A DNA stretch of 64,000 nt, from assembly GCF_031180975.1 (NCBI RefSeq), contig NZ_JAPSLI010000001.1:301521-365520 (forward strand), in the 5' to 3' direction. Each line of letters opens with the position of its first letter. The stretch's first letter is position 1. Source of the DNA: Microbacterium sp. (lineage in GTDB: Bacteria; Actinomycetota; Actinomycetes; Actinomycetales; Microbacteriaceae). Shown piece after piece: positions 8,291 to 16,427 of this stretch. The translations under genes were made by a program, and so were the position numbers. The notes under the pieces are model-generated. The model saw only the letters and a list, made by a program, of their open reading frames with translations. It was not told the origin of the DNA and made no database searches.

Positions 8291-9046
8291 GTGCGCATGC
8301 ACGAATCGCATCGCGATGCGGCGCGGCTGGGGATGACGCGCCGACAGCGACGAACGGCACAGGGGGAACCGGGATCCGATTCCACTCTGCAGCCGCGATC
8401 CCCGCTCTCATCGCTGTTCGACGCCGCGCCCGCGCCCGATCGTGCGCGCGACGGGGCACCGTCTCTGCTCACGATGTGCACCGGCAACGTCTGCCGCTCG
8501 CCGATGGCCGAGGCGCTGCTGCGCACGCGGCTCAGCGACCTCGGCGTCGTGGTGCGCAGCGCCGGCACGCACGCGCTGGTCGACGAGCAGATGACCCCGG
8601 AGGCGCTGCGCCTGGCCGTCGCCGGCGGCGCGGACGAGCACCACGCCGCCCGACATCGCGCGCGGCTGGTGCACGAGCGGATGCTGCTCGAGGCCGACCT
8701 GATCCTGACCATGACCCGCGAGCAGCGCGCCCTCGCCGTGCAGCTGGCGCCGAGCCGGCTGCATCGGGTGTTCCCGGTGCGGGAGTTCGCGCGCCTCGCG
8801 CGGTCGTTCAGCGACGACGAGCTGCTCGACGCGGCCGACGGCGGAGGCGACAACACTCGGGCGCGGCTCGGGTCCACGGTCATCACGATCTCGCACCGGC
8901 GCGGTCTGGAGACCGGCGGCGCGCTCGACGAGGACGACGTGATCGACCCGTACCGCCAGTCGGCCGACGTGTACGAGCAGTCCGCACGCGAGCTGATCCC
9001 GGCCCTCGACGAGGTGGAGCGGGTGGTGCGGCTGGCGCTGGAATGA
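8291..9046 (+). CDS. Low-molecular-weight protein-tyrosine phosphatase with N-terminal extension
   Basis: The catalytic P-loop CTGNVCRS is at about residues 63-70 (Cys63, Arg69), instead of the first 20 residues as in most family members. The C-terminal general-acid region is DDVIDPYRQS. The 251-residue length exceeds the usual 150-160 because of a roughly 58-residue polar, probably cytoplasmic tail and an insertion before the DPY loop. In capsule loci such enzymes (Wzb type) dephosphorylate the tyrosine tail of Wzc kinases; wzc-type genes lie close by at 10476. A second copy with the same layout is at 39333. Confidence 0.88.
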   Translation: MRMHESHRDAARLGMTRRQRRTAQGEPGSDSTLQPRSPLSSLFDAAPAPDRARDGAPSLLTMCTGNVCRSPMAEALLRTRLSDLGVVVRSAGTHALVDEQMTPEALRLAVAGGADEHHAARHRARLVHERMLLEADLILTMTREQRALAVQLAPSRLHRVFPVREFARLARSFSDDELLDAADGGGDNTRARLGSTVITISHRRGLETGGALDEDDVIDPYRQSADVYEQSARELIPALDEVERVVRLALE

Positions 9047-9108
9047 GGAGCGGATGCCGTCGCGCCCCGCGCACGGCGGCATCCCGAACCCCGGCGGCAT
9101 CCCGACCC

Positions 9109-9132
9109 ACCGGCGCGTCCCAAGCCGCCGGT
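9109..9132. terminator. Hairpin between convergent phosphatase and PqqD genes
   Basis: ACCGGCG (9109-9115) pairs with CGCCGGT (9126-9132) around a 10-base loop, in the 100-bp gap between two converging genes. It could serve both directions. The gap also has two direct copies of CGGCGGCATCCCGA about 18 bases apart. There is no T tract, so termination is inferred from position and stem only. Confidence 0.45.
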
Positions 9133-9146
9133 CGCTGAGCCGCCTC

Positions 9147-9431
9147 TCAGCCCAGCAGCGACAGCTCGCGGAACCGCCCGAGCGCGGCGTCGACGTCCGC
9201 CGCGATGTCCGACTCCGCGACCCCGAACGCCTCGGCGAGCGTGGCGAGCAGCTCCTCGCGGGTGAGCCCGTCGCCGGCGGCGATGGCCTCCCAGATCGCC
9301 GCCGCGGAGCCCTCCAGCGCCATCGGCGTGGCCCCGGGATCCGCCAGGTTCAGCACGACGGCGCGCTGCTCGCTCGACACCCACGCGACGTCGGGGCCCA
9401 CCCGCAACCCGCCGGCCGATTCACTCACCAT
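9147..9431 (-). CDS. PqqD-like protein (peptide-binding winged-helix type)
   Basis: The 94-residue protein has the PqqD/RRE pattern: two or three beta strands (DVAWVSSEQRAVVLNL), a small-residue turn before a helix (GSAAAIWEAI), and two further helices ending in a hydrophobic L-x-x-L pattern. PqqD-type domains bind leader peptides in RiPP pathways. I choose ATG 9431 (or GTG 9428), inside the last codons of the kinase gene; the longer upstream frame is a shadow of that gene. No radical SAM partner is visible. Its tight link to an HPr-kinase-like gene suggests that the two work together. Confidence 0.7.
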   Translation of the reverse strand: MVSESAGGLRVGPDVAWVSSEQRAVVLNLADPGATPMALEGSAAAIWEAIAAGDGLTREELLATLAEAFGVAESDIAADVDAALGRFRELSLLG

Positions 9432-10479
9432 GGGCGCCCCCGATGACGAACCCGGCCTCGCGCAATTCGTCGATCGCCCCGCGCACGATCGCCGTCGCGT
9501 CACCGTGCGGCGGCGCCCCGAACCGGTCGACGACGGCCGCGGTGATGTCCTCCTCCGAGCGCTGCGCGTGGCGCAGGATGGTCGGCGCGATGCCGTCCAG
9601 CACGCGCAGCGTGCGCTCCGAGAGCGTGACCAGCACGTCGCCGTAGTCGACGGCATCCGCCGGCACGACACTGCCGACCGCATCCCGCACGCGCAGCGTC
9701 AGCGCCGCCCACGTCTCCGGCTCGGGATCTGCGACCAGCAGCTCGTCGATCATGTCGGGCACGTCGGTCGCTTCGGCGTAGCGCAGCCGGCGCACTCCCC
9801 CGGCGCGCTCGCACAGTTCGGCGAGGGTGCGCACGGTGCCGGGCAGCTCCATCAGGTAGCTGGTCTGCGTCACGAGTTCGGGGGCTGCGACCGCGAACGG
9901 CAGGTGCTCCACGGTCACCGACTCGGCTGATGCGTCGCGGTCGAGCAACACGATCCCCGCCAGCCGCAGCGGCACGTCGGGCAGCTCGCGCAGGCCGGCA
10001 TCCTCGGGCGCGACCTGGTCCTTGGGCCGCCCGTCGCGCACGACCGACAGCGGTTTGCGGTACGGCAGCACGTTCAGGTCGCGGTCGAACGCGATGGTCT
10101 CGTCCGACACGTAACCGAACCGCTGCGCCAGCGCGCGGCTCAGGGTCGTCTTGCCGCGCCCGGAGGGCCCGACGAACGCGAGCACGCGTCCGTCCTCCAT
10201 CGCGACGCCGGCGGCGTGCAGCATCATCAGCCGCCCCCTGCCGTGCGAGAGCGCCTCGAGCGTGACGCTCGTGGACAGGTGCTGCAGGAAGTCGTCCGCA
10301 TCGAGGACGGTCGGCACGTCGACCAGCCGGTCCTCACGATCGGATGCCGTGCTCGCCCCGCTCCACGCCCGCCGGGCGCGCGCCACCACGTCGCCGGGTA
10401 CGGCGTCGCCGAACGCCACGCGAACGTGCGCGCCGAGTGCGCGGATGGTGAGCGACGAAGCGGTCACCGACGGCCTCAC
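9421..10479 (-). CDS. HPr-kinase-like P-loop protein (HprK-related kinase)
   Basis: The 352-residue protein has the Walker A GPSGRGKTTLS (about residues 104-114), then YVSDETIAF and LPYRKPLSV, matching the HprK C-terminal kinase core. It lacks the full-length N-terminal domain of true HprK. The last 75 residues (DVLVTLSERTLRVLDGIA onward) look like a PqqD-type winged helix. Relatives occur in PEP-CTERM polysaccharide loci and as precursor-phosphorylating kinases in paeninodin-type lasso clusters. It begins at a GTG overlapping the tyrosine-kinase stop (GTGA), and the PqqD gene overlaps its end. The substrate is unknown; Ser phosphorylation is inferred. Confidence 0.75.
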   Translation of the reverse strand: MRPSVTASSLTIRALGAHVRVAFGDAVPGDVVARARRAWSGASTASDREDRLVDVPTVLDADDFLQHLSTSVTLEALSHGRGRLMMLHAAGVAMEDGRVLAFVGPSGRGKTTLSRALAQRFGYVSDETIAFDRDLNVLPYRKPLSVVRDGRPKDQVAPEDAGLRELPDVPLRLAGIVLLDRDASAESVTVEHLPFAVAAPELVTQTSYLMELPGTVRTLAELCERAGGVRRLRYAEATDVPDMIDELLVADPEPETWAALTLRVRDAVGSVVPADAVDYGDVLVTLSERTLRVLDGIAPTILRHAQRSEEDITAAVVDRFGAPPHGDATAIVRGAIDELREAGFVIGGAHGE

Positions 10480-11936
10480 GCCGCGGATCCGCTGCGGCGG
10501 CGCGGCGCCTCGACGGCTTCGGCCTCGTCTTCGGGCTCGTCGGAGCGGTAGTAGTCGCCGTGGTACTGGTAGCCGTAGTACGCGGCGCCGCTGCCGCGGC
10601 GTGGCACGCGGTTCAGCACGACGCCCAGGGCGCGGGCGTTGGCGCGCTGCAGGTTGCCGAGCGCCTTGCTGAGCACCTCGAACGTGGTCTTGCCCACGGT
10701 GGCGACGACGACGGCGCCGTCGGCGTGCTGGGTCAGCACGGCGGCATCCGTCACCGGGATGAGCGGCGGCGCGTCGACGATGACGACAGCCTCGCGCGAG
10801 ACGGCGGCGAGCATGTCGTGCATCCGACCAGACCCGAGCACCTCGCTGGGGTTCGGCGGCAGCTTGCCCGCCGCGACCACGACCAGGTTCGGGTGGCCGG
10901 GCACGCGCTGCGCGATCTCGGCGATCTCGGCGCGGCCGACGAGCACGTCCGACAGACCGACGTCCTGCACCAGCCCGAAGATGGTGCCGATCATCGGGCG
11001 GCGCAGGTCGCCGTCGATGAGCACGACGCGTTCGCCGTTGGCGGCCAGGGTGATGGCCAGGTTCGACGCGGTGGTCGACTTTCCGTCGCCAGGGAGCGGG
11101 CTGGTGACGACGATCACACGCGGCGGGTTGTCGACGTCCATGAACTGGATGTTGGTGCGCAGCTCGCGCATCGACTCGGCGACGGCGAACAGGTGCGCGC
11201 TGCTGCTGCGCGACGAAGTGCCGCCGTCGGCCGGGATCAGCCGGTTCTCGGCGGTGAAGCTCTTCTCCTCGGGAATGGTGCCGACGACAGCGATCCCGAG
11301 TTCGCGCTCCACCGATTCCACCGAGCGGATGCGGCGGTCGAGCGTGTACCGCAGCATCGCGTATCCGAACGCGAGCGCCAGACCGATCAGGCCGCCGATC
11401 GCCAGCGCCAGGCGCGTGTTCGGCGACGCCGGCGCCGACGGGAGCACCGCGGAGTCGATCGGGGCGAGGTACACCGAGCCGGGCGTCTCCTCGTCACCGG
11501 TCTCGAGCAGGTTCACCTCGGCGGCCATGCCGCGCACCCACGCCTCGGCGATGTCGCGCGCCTGGGCGGGCGACGACGCCTGGGCGCTCACGCGCAGCGA
11601 CACGGTGTCGATCGGGTTCGTGACCGTCACCTGCGACACCAGTCGCTCCGGCGTGGACTCCAGGTCGAGCTCCTCGATCACGCGTTCGGCGACGGAACGC
11701 GAGGTGCCGAGGTTGACGAACGTCTTCACGCGCGAGTTCGCGAGCTGGTTGCCGAGCGTCTTGGCACCGAGATCGTCGCCGGATGCCGTCGCCTGCACGA
11801 TCGCGGTCGTGTCGGCGGCGTACACCTTGGGCTGCAGCAGTGTCCATCCGAACGTCACGACAAGGGCGCCGACGATGATGAGAAGCATCCCCAGCCAATG
11901 CGCGCGGAAGATACGCAGATAATGGCGCAGATCCAT
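10476..11936 (-). CDS. Wzc-type polysaccharide co-polymerase / bacterial tyrosine kinase (copy 1)
   Basis: 486 residues from ATG 11936 (MDLRHYLRIFRAHW). A Wzz-type domain lies between two membrane helices (about 15-34 and 177-196). The cytoplasmic BY-kinase follows with Walker A LPGDGKSTT (about 281-289), Walker A' VVLIDGDLRRP and Walker B VVIVDAPPL. The tail has clustered tyrosines (YYGYQYHGDYYRS), the usual autophosphorylation site. It controls chain length and export of the polysaccharide and is the likely partner of the phosphatase at 8291. The frame extends upstream, but the Wzz start motif fixes the site. The stop overlaps the HprK-like gene. Confidence 0.92.
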   Translation of the reverse strand: MDLRHYLRIFRAHWLGMLLIIVGALVVTFGWTLLQPKVYAADTTAIVQATASGDDLGAKTLGNQLANSRVKTFVNLGTSRSVAERVIEELDLESTPERLVSQVTVTNPIDTVSLRVSAQASSPAQARDIAEAWVRGMAAEVNLLETGDEETPGSVYLAPIDSAVLPSAPASPNTRLALAIGGLIGLALAFGYAMLRYTLDRRIRSVESVERELGIAVVGTIPEEKSFTAENRLIPADGGTSSRSSSAHLFAVAESMRELRTNIQFMDVDNPPRVIVVTSPLPGDGKSTTASNLAITLAANGERVVLIDGDLRRPMIGTIFGLVQDVGLSDVLVGRAEIAEIAQRVPGHPNLVVVAAGKLPPNPSEVLGSGRMHDMLAAVSREAVVIVDAPPLIPVTDAAVLTQHADGAVVVATVGKTTFEVLSKALGNLQRANARALGVVLNRVPRRGSGAAYYGYQYHGDYYRSDEPEDEAEAVEAPRRRSGSAA

Positions 11937-11985
11937 TGATGAGCTCTCTGTTCCTGGTTGCGGCACCCCAGGTCCCCCCGACTCG

Positions 11986-11998
11986 GCCGATATCCTCA
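11986..11998. promoter_or_regulatory. 13-mer GCCGATATCCTCA upstream of wzc copy 1, repeated upstream of wzc copy 3
   Basis: GCCGATATCCTCA occurs in the 144-bp space between wzc copy 1 (minus) and lepB (plus), and again at 61909-61921 between the coiled-coil gene (minus) and wzc copy 3 (plus). In both places a minus-strand gene starts about 40-50 bases away and reads the motif as TGAGGATATCGGC. It may contain a shared -10 element or an operator; its role is inferred only from the recurrence. Confidence 0.4.
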
Positions 11999-12080
11999 CC
12001 AAACTACTACAGTGAACGGCCCTGCCATGGCCCGCGGGTAAGGTGGCACTCACCCTTCCCGAGCCCGACCAGGAGCCGCC

Positions 12081-12779
12081 GTGAGCGCTGACGAGCCGAT
12101 CTCCCTCCGCAGGCGGATCACCGGCAGCGTGTGGTTCCACCTGGCGCTGTCCTTCCTGATCGTCGGCCTGATCCTCTCGTTCGTCGCCAAGCCGTACCTG
12201 GTGCCGTCAGGGTCGATGGAGCAGACGCTGCAGCCGGGCGACCGCGTGCTGGTGAACCGGCTCGCCTACGTCGGGGCGGATCCCGGCCGCGGCGACGTGG
12301 TGGTCTTCGACGCCGACGAGACGTGGGGTCCGACCTCCGCCGACGACGACGGACCGGTCAAGGGCGCGCTGCGCTGGCTCGGCGAGGTCACCGGGTTCGG
12401 GCCGTCCGGCCCGCACACGTTGATCAAGCGGATCGTCGCCGGCCCGGGGCAGACGGTCAGCTGCTGCACGACCGAGGGGCGGCTGATCGTCGACGGGCAG
12501 CCGGTCGACGAGCCGTACGTCCACCAGGATCTGCCGTTCGACGCGAACCAGAACTGCACCACGCAGCCCGCGTCGCTGCGCTGCCTGCCCGAGATCGTCG
12601 TGCCGGACGACTCGTATCTGGTGCTCGGCGACCACCGATCCAACTCGTCCGACTCCGCCGCGCAGTGCCGCGGTGCGGGCGGCGCCGACCCCGGATGCTG
12701 GCGGTGGGTGAAGCGCGATCAGATCGTGGGGCGCGCCGTCGTGATCCTGTGGCCGGTGAGCCGCTGGACCGGACTCTGA
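12081..12779 (+). CDS. lepB: Signal peptidase I
   Basis: The 232-residue S26 peptidase has one N-terminal membrane helix (about residues 17-36), the nucleophile Ser45 in PSGSMEQTL, the general-base Lys at about 116 in LIKRIVAGPG, and the GDHRSNSSDS box near residue 190. It cleaves signal peptides on the outer face of the membrane. The start is GTG 12081 with AGGAG upstream. It is not next to rplS or rnhB, the usual setting for lepB; it sits divergent from a tyrosine kinase inside the exopolysaccharide locus. It may serve exported proteins of the locus, which is an inference. Confidence 0.93.
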   Translation: MSADEPISLRRRITGSVWFHLALSFLIVGLILSFVAKPYLVPSGSMEQTLQPGDRVLVNRLAYVGADPGRGDVVVFDADETWGPTSADDDGPVKGALRWLGEVTGFGPSGPHTLIKRIVAGPGQTVSCCTTEGRLIVDGQPVDEPYVHQDLPFDANQNCTTQPASLRCLPEIVVPDDSYLVLGDHRSNSSDSAAQCRGAGGADPGCWRWVKRDQIVGRAVVILWPVSRWTGL

Positions 12780-12835
12780 GCCGGCTGCGCCGTACACCTA
12801 CCGGAATCGGCGGTTGAGGGTTAGACTCACGACAT

Positions 12836-12935
12836 TCCTTCGTCTGGGGACGGAGGACACGGCATTCCGTCGTCGGGAAACGACGGGATGACGCATCGCC
12901 TGTGGGAGGCGGTGAGGGGGCCCTGCGCTGCAGGG
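12836..12935 (+). promoter_or_regulatory. Leader with three consecutive hairpins upstream of the phosphosugar transferase
   Basis: In the 193-bp leader I find three stems. Arms TCCTTCGTC and GACGGAGGA enclose TGGG (12836-12857, one G-U). Arms ATTCCGTCGT and ACGACGGGAT enclose a 6-base loop (12864-12889). Arms CCCTGC and GCAGGG enclose GCT (12921-12935). A TAGACT box at about 12822 could be a -10. The first loop contains the TGGGGA string seen in hairpins before both Tat-protein genes. This could be an RNA regulator or attenuator. Confidence 0.45.
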
Positions 12936-12972
12936 ATCACTGGGGTATGTGCTCGTCCTCTGGGGAGGGAAC

Positions 12973-14532
12973 GTGGCGTTTTCTGGGGACCTTGTCCTGC
13001 CGGGCCGGCGGGGCAAGACGATTCGGTATGTGCAACCGACCGCGGGGCGGCGCTCGACGCCACCCGCGCAGACAGTCGGGGCGCAGGCTGCCGCATCGCC
13101 CGCGCGCACGGTCCGCTGGCAGCGCGGCTACGCACGCCGCCTCCTGGCGACCGACACGCTCATCGTCGTCGCGGCGGTGTTCGGTGCCCAGGTGCTGCGG
13201 TTCGGCCAGACCAGCGCCGACCTGCACATCCCCGGTGTCACCGGCGACGGCTTCGGCGTCGCCTACACCGTGGTGTCGATCGTGTTCATCGCCGCTTGGC
13301 TGCTGGCGCTGCGCGTGCACGGCACGCGTGACGCGAAGGTCGTCGGCAGCGGCTGGCAGGAGTACCGTCAGGTCGCCGACGCGAGTCTGCGCGTCTTCGG
13401 CGTGCTGACGATCGGCGCTTTCCTGCTGCACATCGACGTCGCGCGCGGCTACCTGCTGCTCGCGCTGCCCGCGGGCGCCGGCCTGCTCGTGGTGAGCCGC
13501 TGGGTCTGGCGGCAGTGGCTCGGCACCCGGCGCGCACAGGGCGAGTGCCTGGCGCGCACCGTGGTCGTCGGCGAGCACGCCAAGTCGCAGCACATCGCGC
13601 GGGAGCTGCAGCGCGACCCCAGCACCGGCATGGTGATCACCGGCGCCGTCACAGAGTGCGGCACCGATCGGATGCTGCTGCCGGGTGTCCCTGTGATCGG
13701 CGGCCTCGACGACATCGTCGCGAGCGTGGAGCGGGCCGAGGCCGACGTGGTGGTGTACGCGGGCTCGGACCACATCACCCCCGCGATGCTCCGCCAGTTC
13801 GGCTGGGACCTGCAGACCCGGAACGTCGACCTCGTCGTCGCGGCCGCGCTCACCGACGTCGCGGGGCCGCGTATCCACGCCCGCCCGGTCGCCGGACTGT
13901 CGCTCATCCACGTCGACTATCCCGAGTTCACCGGAACCCGCTACGCCACGAAGCGCGCCTTCGACGTGGTCGTCTCGTCGCTCGCGCTGCTCGTCCTCGC
14001 CCCCGTGATGTTCATGGTCGGGGCGATGGTGCGCACCGACGGCGGCCCCGCCCTGTTCCGTCAGTCGCGCGTGGGCATGGACGGCCGCACGTTCTCGATG
14101 CTGAAGTTCCGCTCGATGGTGGTCGGCGCCGAAGACATGCTGCCCGCACTCGTCCCGGCATCCGACGGCAACGGCGTGCTGTTCAAGATGCGCGACGACC
14201 CGCGGGTGACGCGCCTGGGCCGGATCCTGCGTCGGCTCAGCGTCGACGAGCTGCCGCAGCTGCTGAACGTGCTGCGCGGAGACATGTCGCTCGTCGGCCC
14301 GCGTCCCCCGCTCATCAGCGAGGTCGAGTCGTACGAGGGCGGCGTCGAGCGCCGTCTGCTCGTCAAGCCGGGCATCACCGGCCTGTGGCAGGTGAGCGGC
14401 CGCTCCGACCTGTCGTGGGAGGACAGCGTCCGCCTCGACCTGTACTACGTCGAGAACTGGTCGCTGACCACCGACCTGATCATCCTGTGGCGCACGCTGC
14501 GCGCGGTCATCCAACGGCAGGGGGCGTACTGA
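12973..14532 (+). CDS. Undecaprenyl-phosphate glycosyl-1-phosphate transferase (WbaP/CpsE type)
   Basis: Starts a lipid-linked repeat unit by moving a sugar-1-phosphate onto undecaprenyl phosphate. I take GTG 12973 with GGGAGG just upstream (519 residues); an in-frame GTG at 12949 is the alternative. It has four to five N-terminal membrane helices, a CoA-binding-like middle region, and a C-terminal PF02397 domain beginning KRAFDVVVSS, with LFRQSRVGMDGR, LKFRSM and the DELPQLLNVLRGDMSLVGPR signature. It is the polyprenol-primed full-length form, unlike the short PglC at 56919. The sugar is unknown; glucose or galactose are usual. Confidence 0.92.
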   Translation: MAFSGDLVLPGRRGKTIRYVQPTAGRRSTPPAQTVGAQAAASPARTVRWQRGYARRLLATDTLIVVAAVFGAQVLRFGQTSADLHIPGVTGDGFGVAYTVVSIVFIAAWLLALRVHGTRDAKVVGSGWQEYRQVADASLRVFGVLTIGAFLLHIDVARGYLLLALPAGAGLLVVSRWVWRQWLGTRRAQGECLARTVVVGEHAKSQHIARELQRDPSTGMVITGAVTECGTDRMLLPGVPVIGGLDDIVASVERAEADVVVYAGSDHITPAMLRQFGWDLQTRNVDLVVAAALTDVAGPRIHARPVAGLSLIHVDYPEFTGTRYATKRAFDVVVSSLALLVLAPVMFMVGAMVRTDGGPALFRQSRVGMDGRTFSMLKFRSMVVGAEDMLPALVPASDGNGVLFKMRDDPRVTRLGRILRRLSVDELPQLLNVLRGDMSLVGPRPPLISEVESYEGGVERRLLVKPGITGLWQVSGRSDLSWEDSVRLDLYYVENWSLTTDLIILWRTLRAVIQRQGAY

Positions 14533-14575
14533 GGGCTCACATGGAGCGCTCGAACGCCCGACCTACGATGGGAGC

Positions 14576-16423
14576 ATGACGACGAGAGCCGAGCGCCGTG
14601 CCGAGAAGCCGCGCCGACCCCTTCTGCGCAGCTTCCGATTCTGGGTCCCGGTCGGGATCATCCTGATCCTCGTGGCCCTCGCCGTCGCGGGCGTGATCGT
14701 CGGAAAGCGCGTGTACGACCGGGGCATGGCCGCCAAGTCGTCACTCGAGCAGGCCATGCCGCTCGCCACCACCGTGCGGAACCAGATCCTCGCCGGAGAC
14801 ACCGAAGGCGCCAAGGCCACCGCGGCGCAGCTCGCGGCCCTCACCGCGGATGCCCGAAAGCAGACCGACGACGACGTGTGGAAGAGCCTGGAGTGGGTGC
14901 CGGTCGCGGGTCCGAACCTGCATGCGGTGCGCACCGCCGCGGCCGTGACCGACGACCTCGTCACCGGCGCCGTCACCCCGGCGACCGCCCTCTCGCTGGA
15001 CGCGCTGAAGCCGAAGGACGGCGCGATCGACCTCGCCGGCATCACCGCGCTGCAGTCGACGGTCAGCCAAGCGGCGGATGCCGTGAAGAAGGCGGCCGCA
15101 GACCTCGACACGATCGACCGCGACGGTCTCATCGATGAGGTCGACTCCGCTCTGGACTCGCTGACGGACGCCGTCGACGAGCTGGAGCCGATGCTCGCGC
15201 CCGCCCAGGAGATCCTGGGCATCCTGCCCGCCGCGCTCGGCGCCGAGACGCCACGCAACTACCTGATGATCTTCCAGAACAACGCCGAGTCGCGTGGCAC
15301 CGGCGGCAACCCGGCCGCCCTCGTGCTGATGAACGTCGACAAGGGGAAGATCAGCATCGCCGAACAGGCGTCGAGCACGGACTTCAAGAACGCGCGCCCC
15401 GACCCCGTGACGGCGCTCAACCCCGAGACCGAGGCGCTGTACGGCGACAAGGTGGGTCGCTGGGTCCCGGATGCCACGATGACACCCGACTTCATCGAGA
15501 CCGCGAACATCATGCGCGCCTGGTGGGCAGAGGAGTTCGACGCTCCCGTCGACGCCGTGGTGTCCTTCGACCCCGTCGGCCTGAGCTACCTGCTCAAGGC
15601 GACCGGCCCGACCGTCGTGCCCGCCGAAGAGGTGGAGATCCAGGGCCGCACGGTGCGAGTGATCGATGAGCCGGTCACGCTCACCGCCGAGAACGCCGTC
15701 CCGCTGCTGCTGAACGAGGCCTACATCCGCTTCCCGACCGGTCTGGAGCAGGACGCCTTCTTCGCCGCCGCGGCGCGTTCGGTGTTCACCGCGCTGACAT
15801 CCGGCACGGCCGAGCCGAAGGCGCTGCTCGACGCGCTGCTCAAGGCCGTCGACGAGAACCGCCTCCTGTACGCTCCCGCCTCCGAGGCCGAGGCGAAGCT
15901 CGTGGCCGAGTCCAAGCTGTCGGGCCGACTGCCCAGCACCAACGAGTCGACGACCGTAGTGGGCGTGTACGTCAACGACCGGACGCAGAGCAAGATGGAC
16001 TACTACATGCAGCTCGACGTGAAGGCGGCGTCCACGCAGTGCACGGCACCGGACAGCCCGGCCTTCACCACGACGGCGACGCTGACGAACACGATCGGCG
16101 CCGACCAGGCCGCCAAGCTGCCCAAGGCCATCCACACGACCCGGTTCTTCCCTCGCGGCCACGTGGCCACCGACCTGGTGTTCTACGGCCCGGTCGGCTC
16201 GACCCTGAAGTCGGTCACGATCGACGGCAAGGCCGTGAAGGCGTCCAGCCTGCAGCACCTGGGTCGCAGCGCCGTGAAGGTGCCCGTGCACAACCCGCCC
16301 GGTCAGAAGCACACCGTGGTCGCCGAGTTCACCGGAGCCGCGGGCGAGTACGGCCCGCTCGAGGTGCGGCACACGCCGATGGTGCGCCCCGTGCCGGTCG
16401 ACGCGCAGGCGCCCGGCTGCTGA
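14576..16423 (+). CDS. DUF4012-family membrane-anchored extracellular protein
   Basis: The 615-residue protein has a basic N-terminus and one membrane helix (about residues 21-44), then a large extracytoplasmic domain containing NYLMIFQNNAESRGTGG (about 224-240), the DUF4012 hallmark, and VDAVVSFDPVGLSYLL. The family is common in actinobacterial exopolysaccharide loci, but its biochemical role is not established. It follows the phosphosugar transferase by 43 bases. It ends 4 bases from the convergent MauE-like gene. Confidence 0.85.
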   Translation: MTTRAERRAEKPRRPLLRSFRFWVPVGIILILVALAVAGVIVGKRVYDRGMAAKSSLEQAMPLATTVRNQILAGDTEGAKATAAQLAALTADARKQTDDDVWKSLEWVPVAGPNLHAVRTAAAVTDDLVTGAVTPATALSLDALKPKDGAIDLAGITALQSTVSQAADAVKKAAADLDTIDRDGLIDEVDSALDSLTDAVDELEPMLAPAQEILGILPAALGAETPRNYLMIFQNNAESRGTGGNPAALVLMNVDKGKISIAEQASSTDFKNARPDPVTALNPETEALYGDKVGRWVPDATMTPDFIETANIMRAWWAEEFDAPVDAVVSFDPVGLSYLLKATGPTVVPAEEVEIQGRTVRVIDEPVTLTAENAVPLLLNEAYIRFPTGLEQDAFFAAAARSVFTALTSGTAEPKALLDALLKAVDENRLLYAPASEAEAKLVAESKLSGRLPSTNESTTVVGVYVNDRTQSKMDYYMQLDVKAASTQCTAPDSPAFTTTATLTNTIGADQAAKLPKAIHTTRFFPRGHVATDLVFYGPVGSTLKSVTIDGKAVKASSLQHLGRSAVKVPVHNPPGQKHTVVAEFTGAAGEYGPLEVRHTPMVRPVPVDAQAPGC

Positions 16424-16427
16424 CGCC

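Noticed and set aside
9147..10479. Lasso-peptide biosynthetic cluster
   Set aside because: PqqD and HprK-like proteins fit, but there is no asparagine-synthetase-like cyclase, no transglutaminase-like leader peptidase and no precursor in the window.
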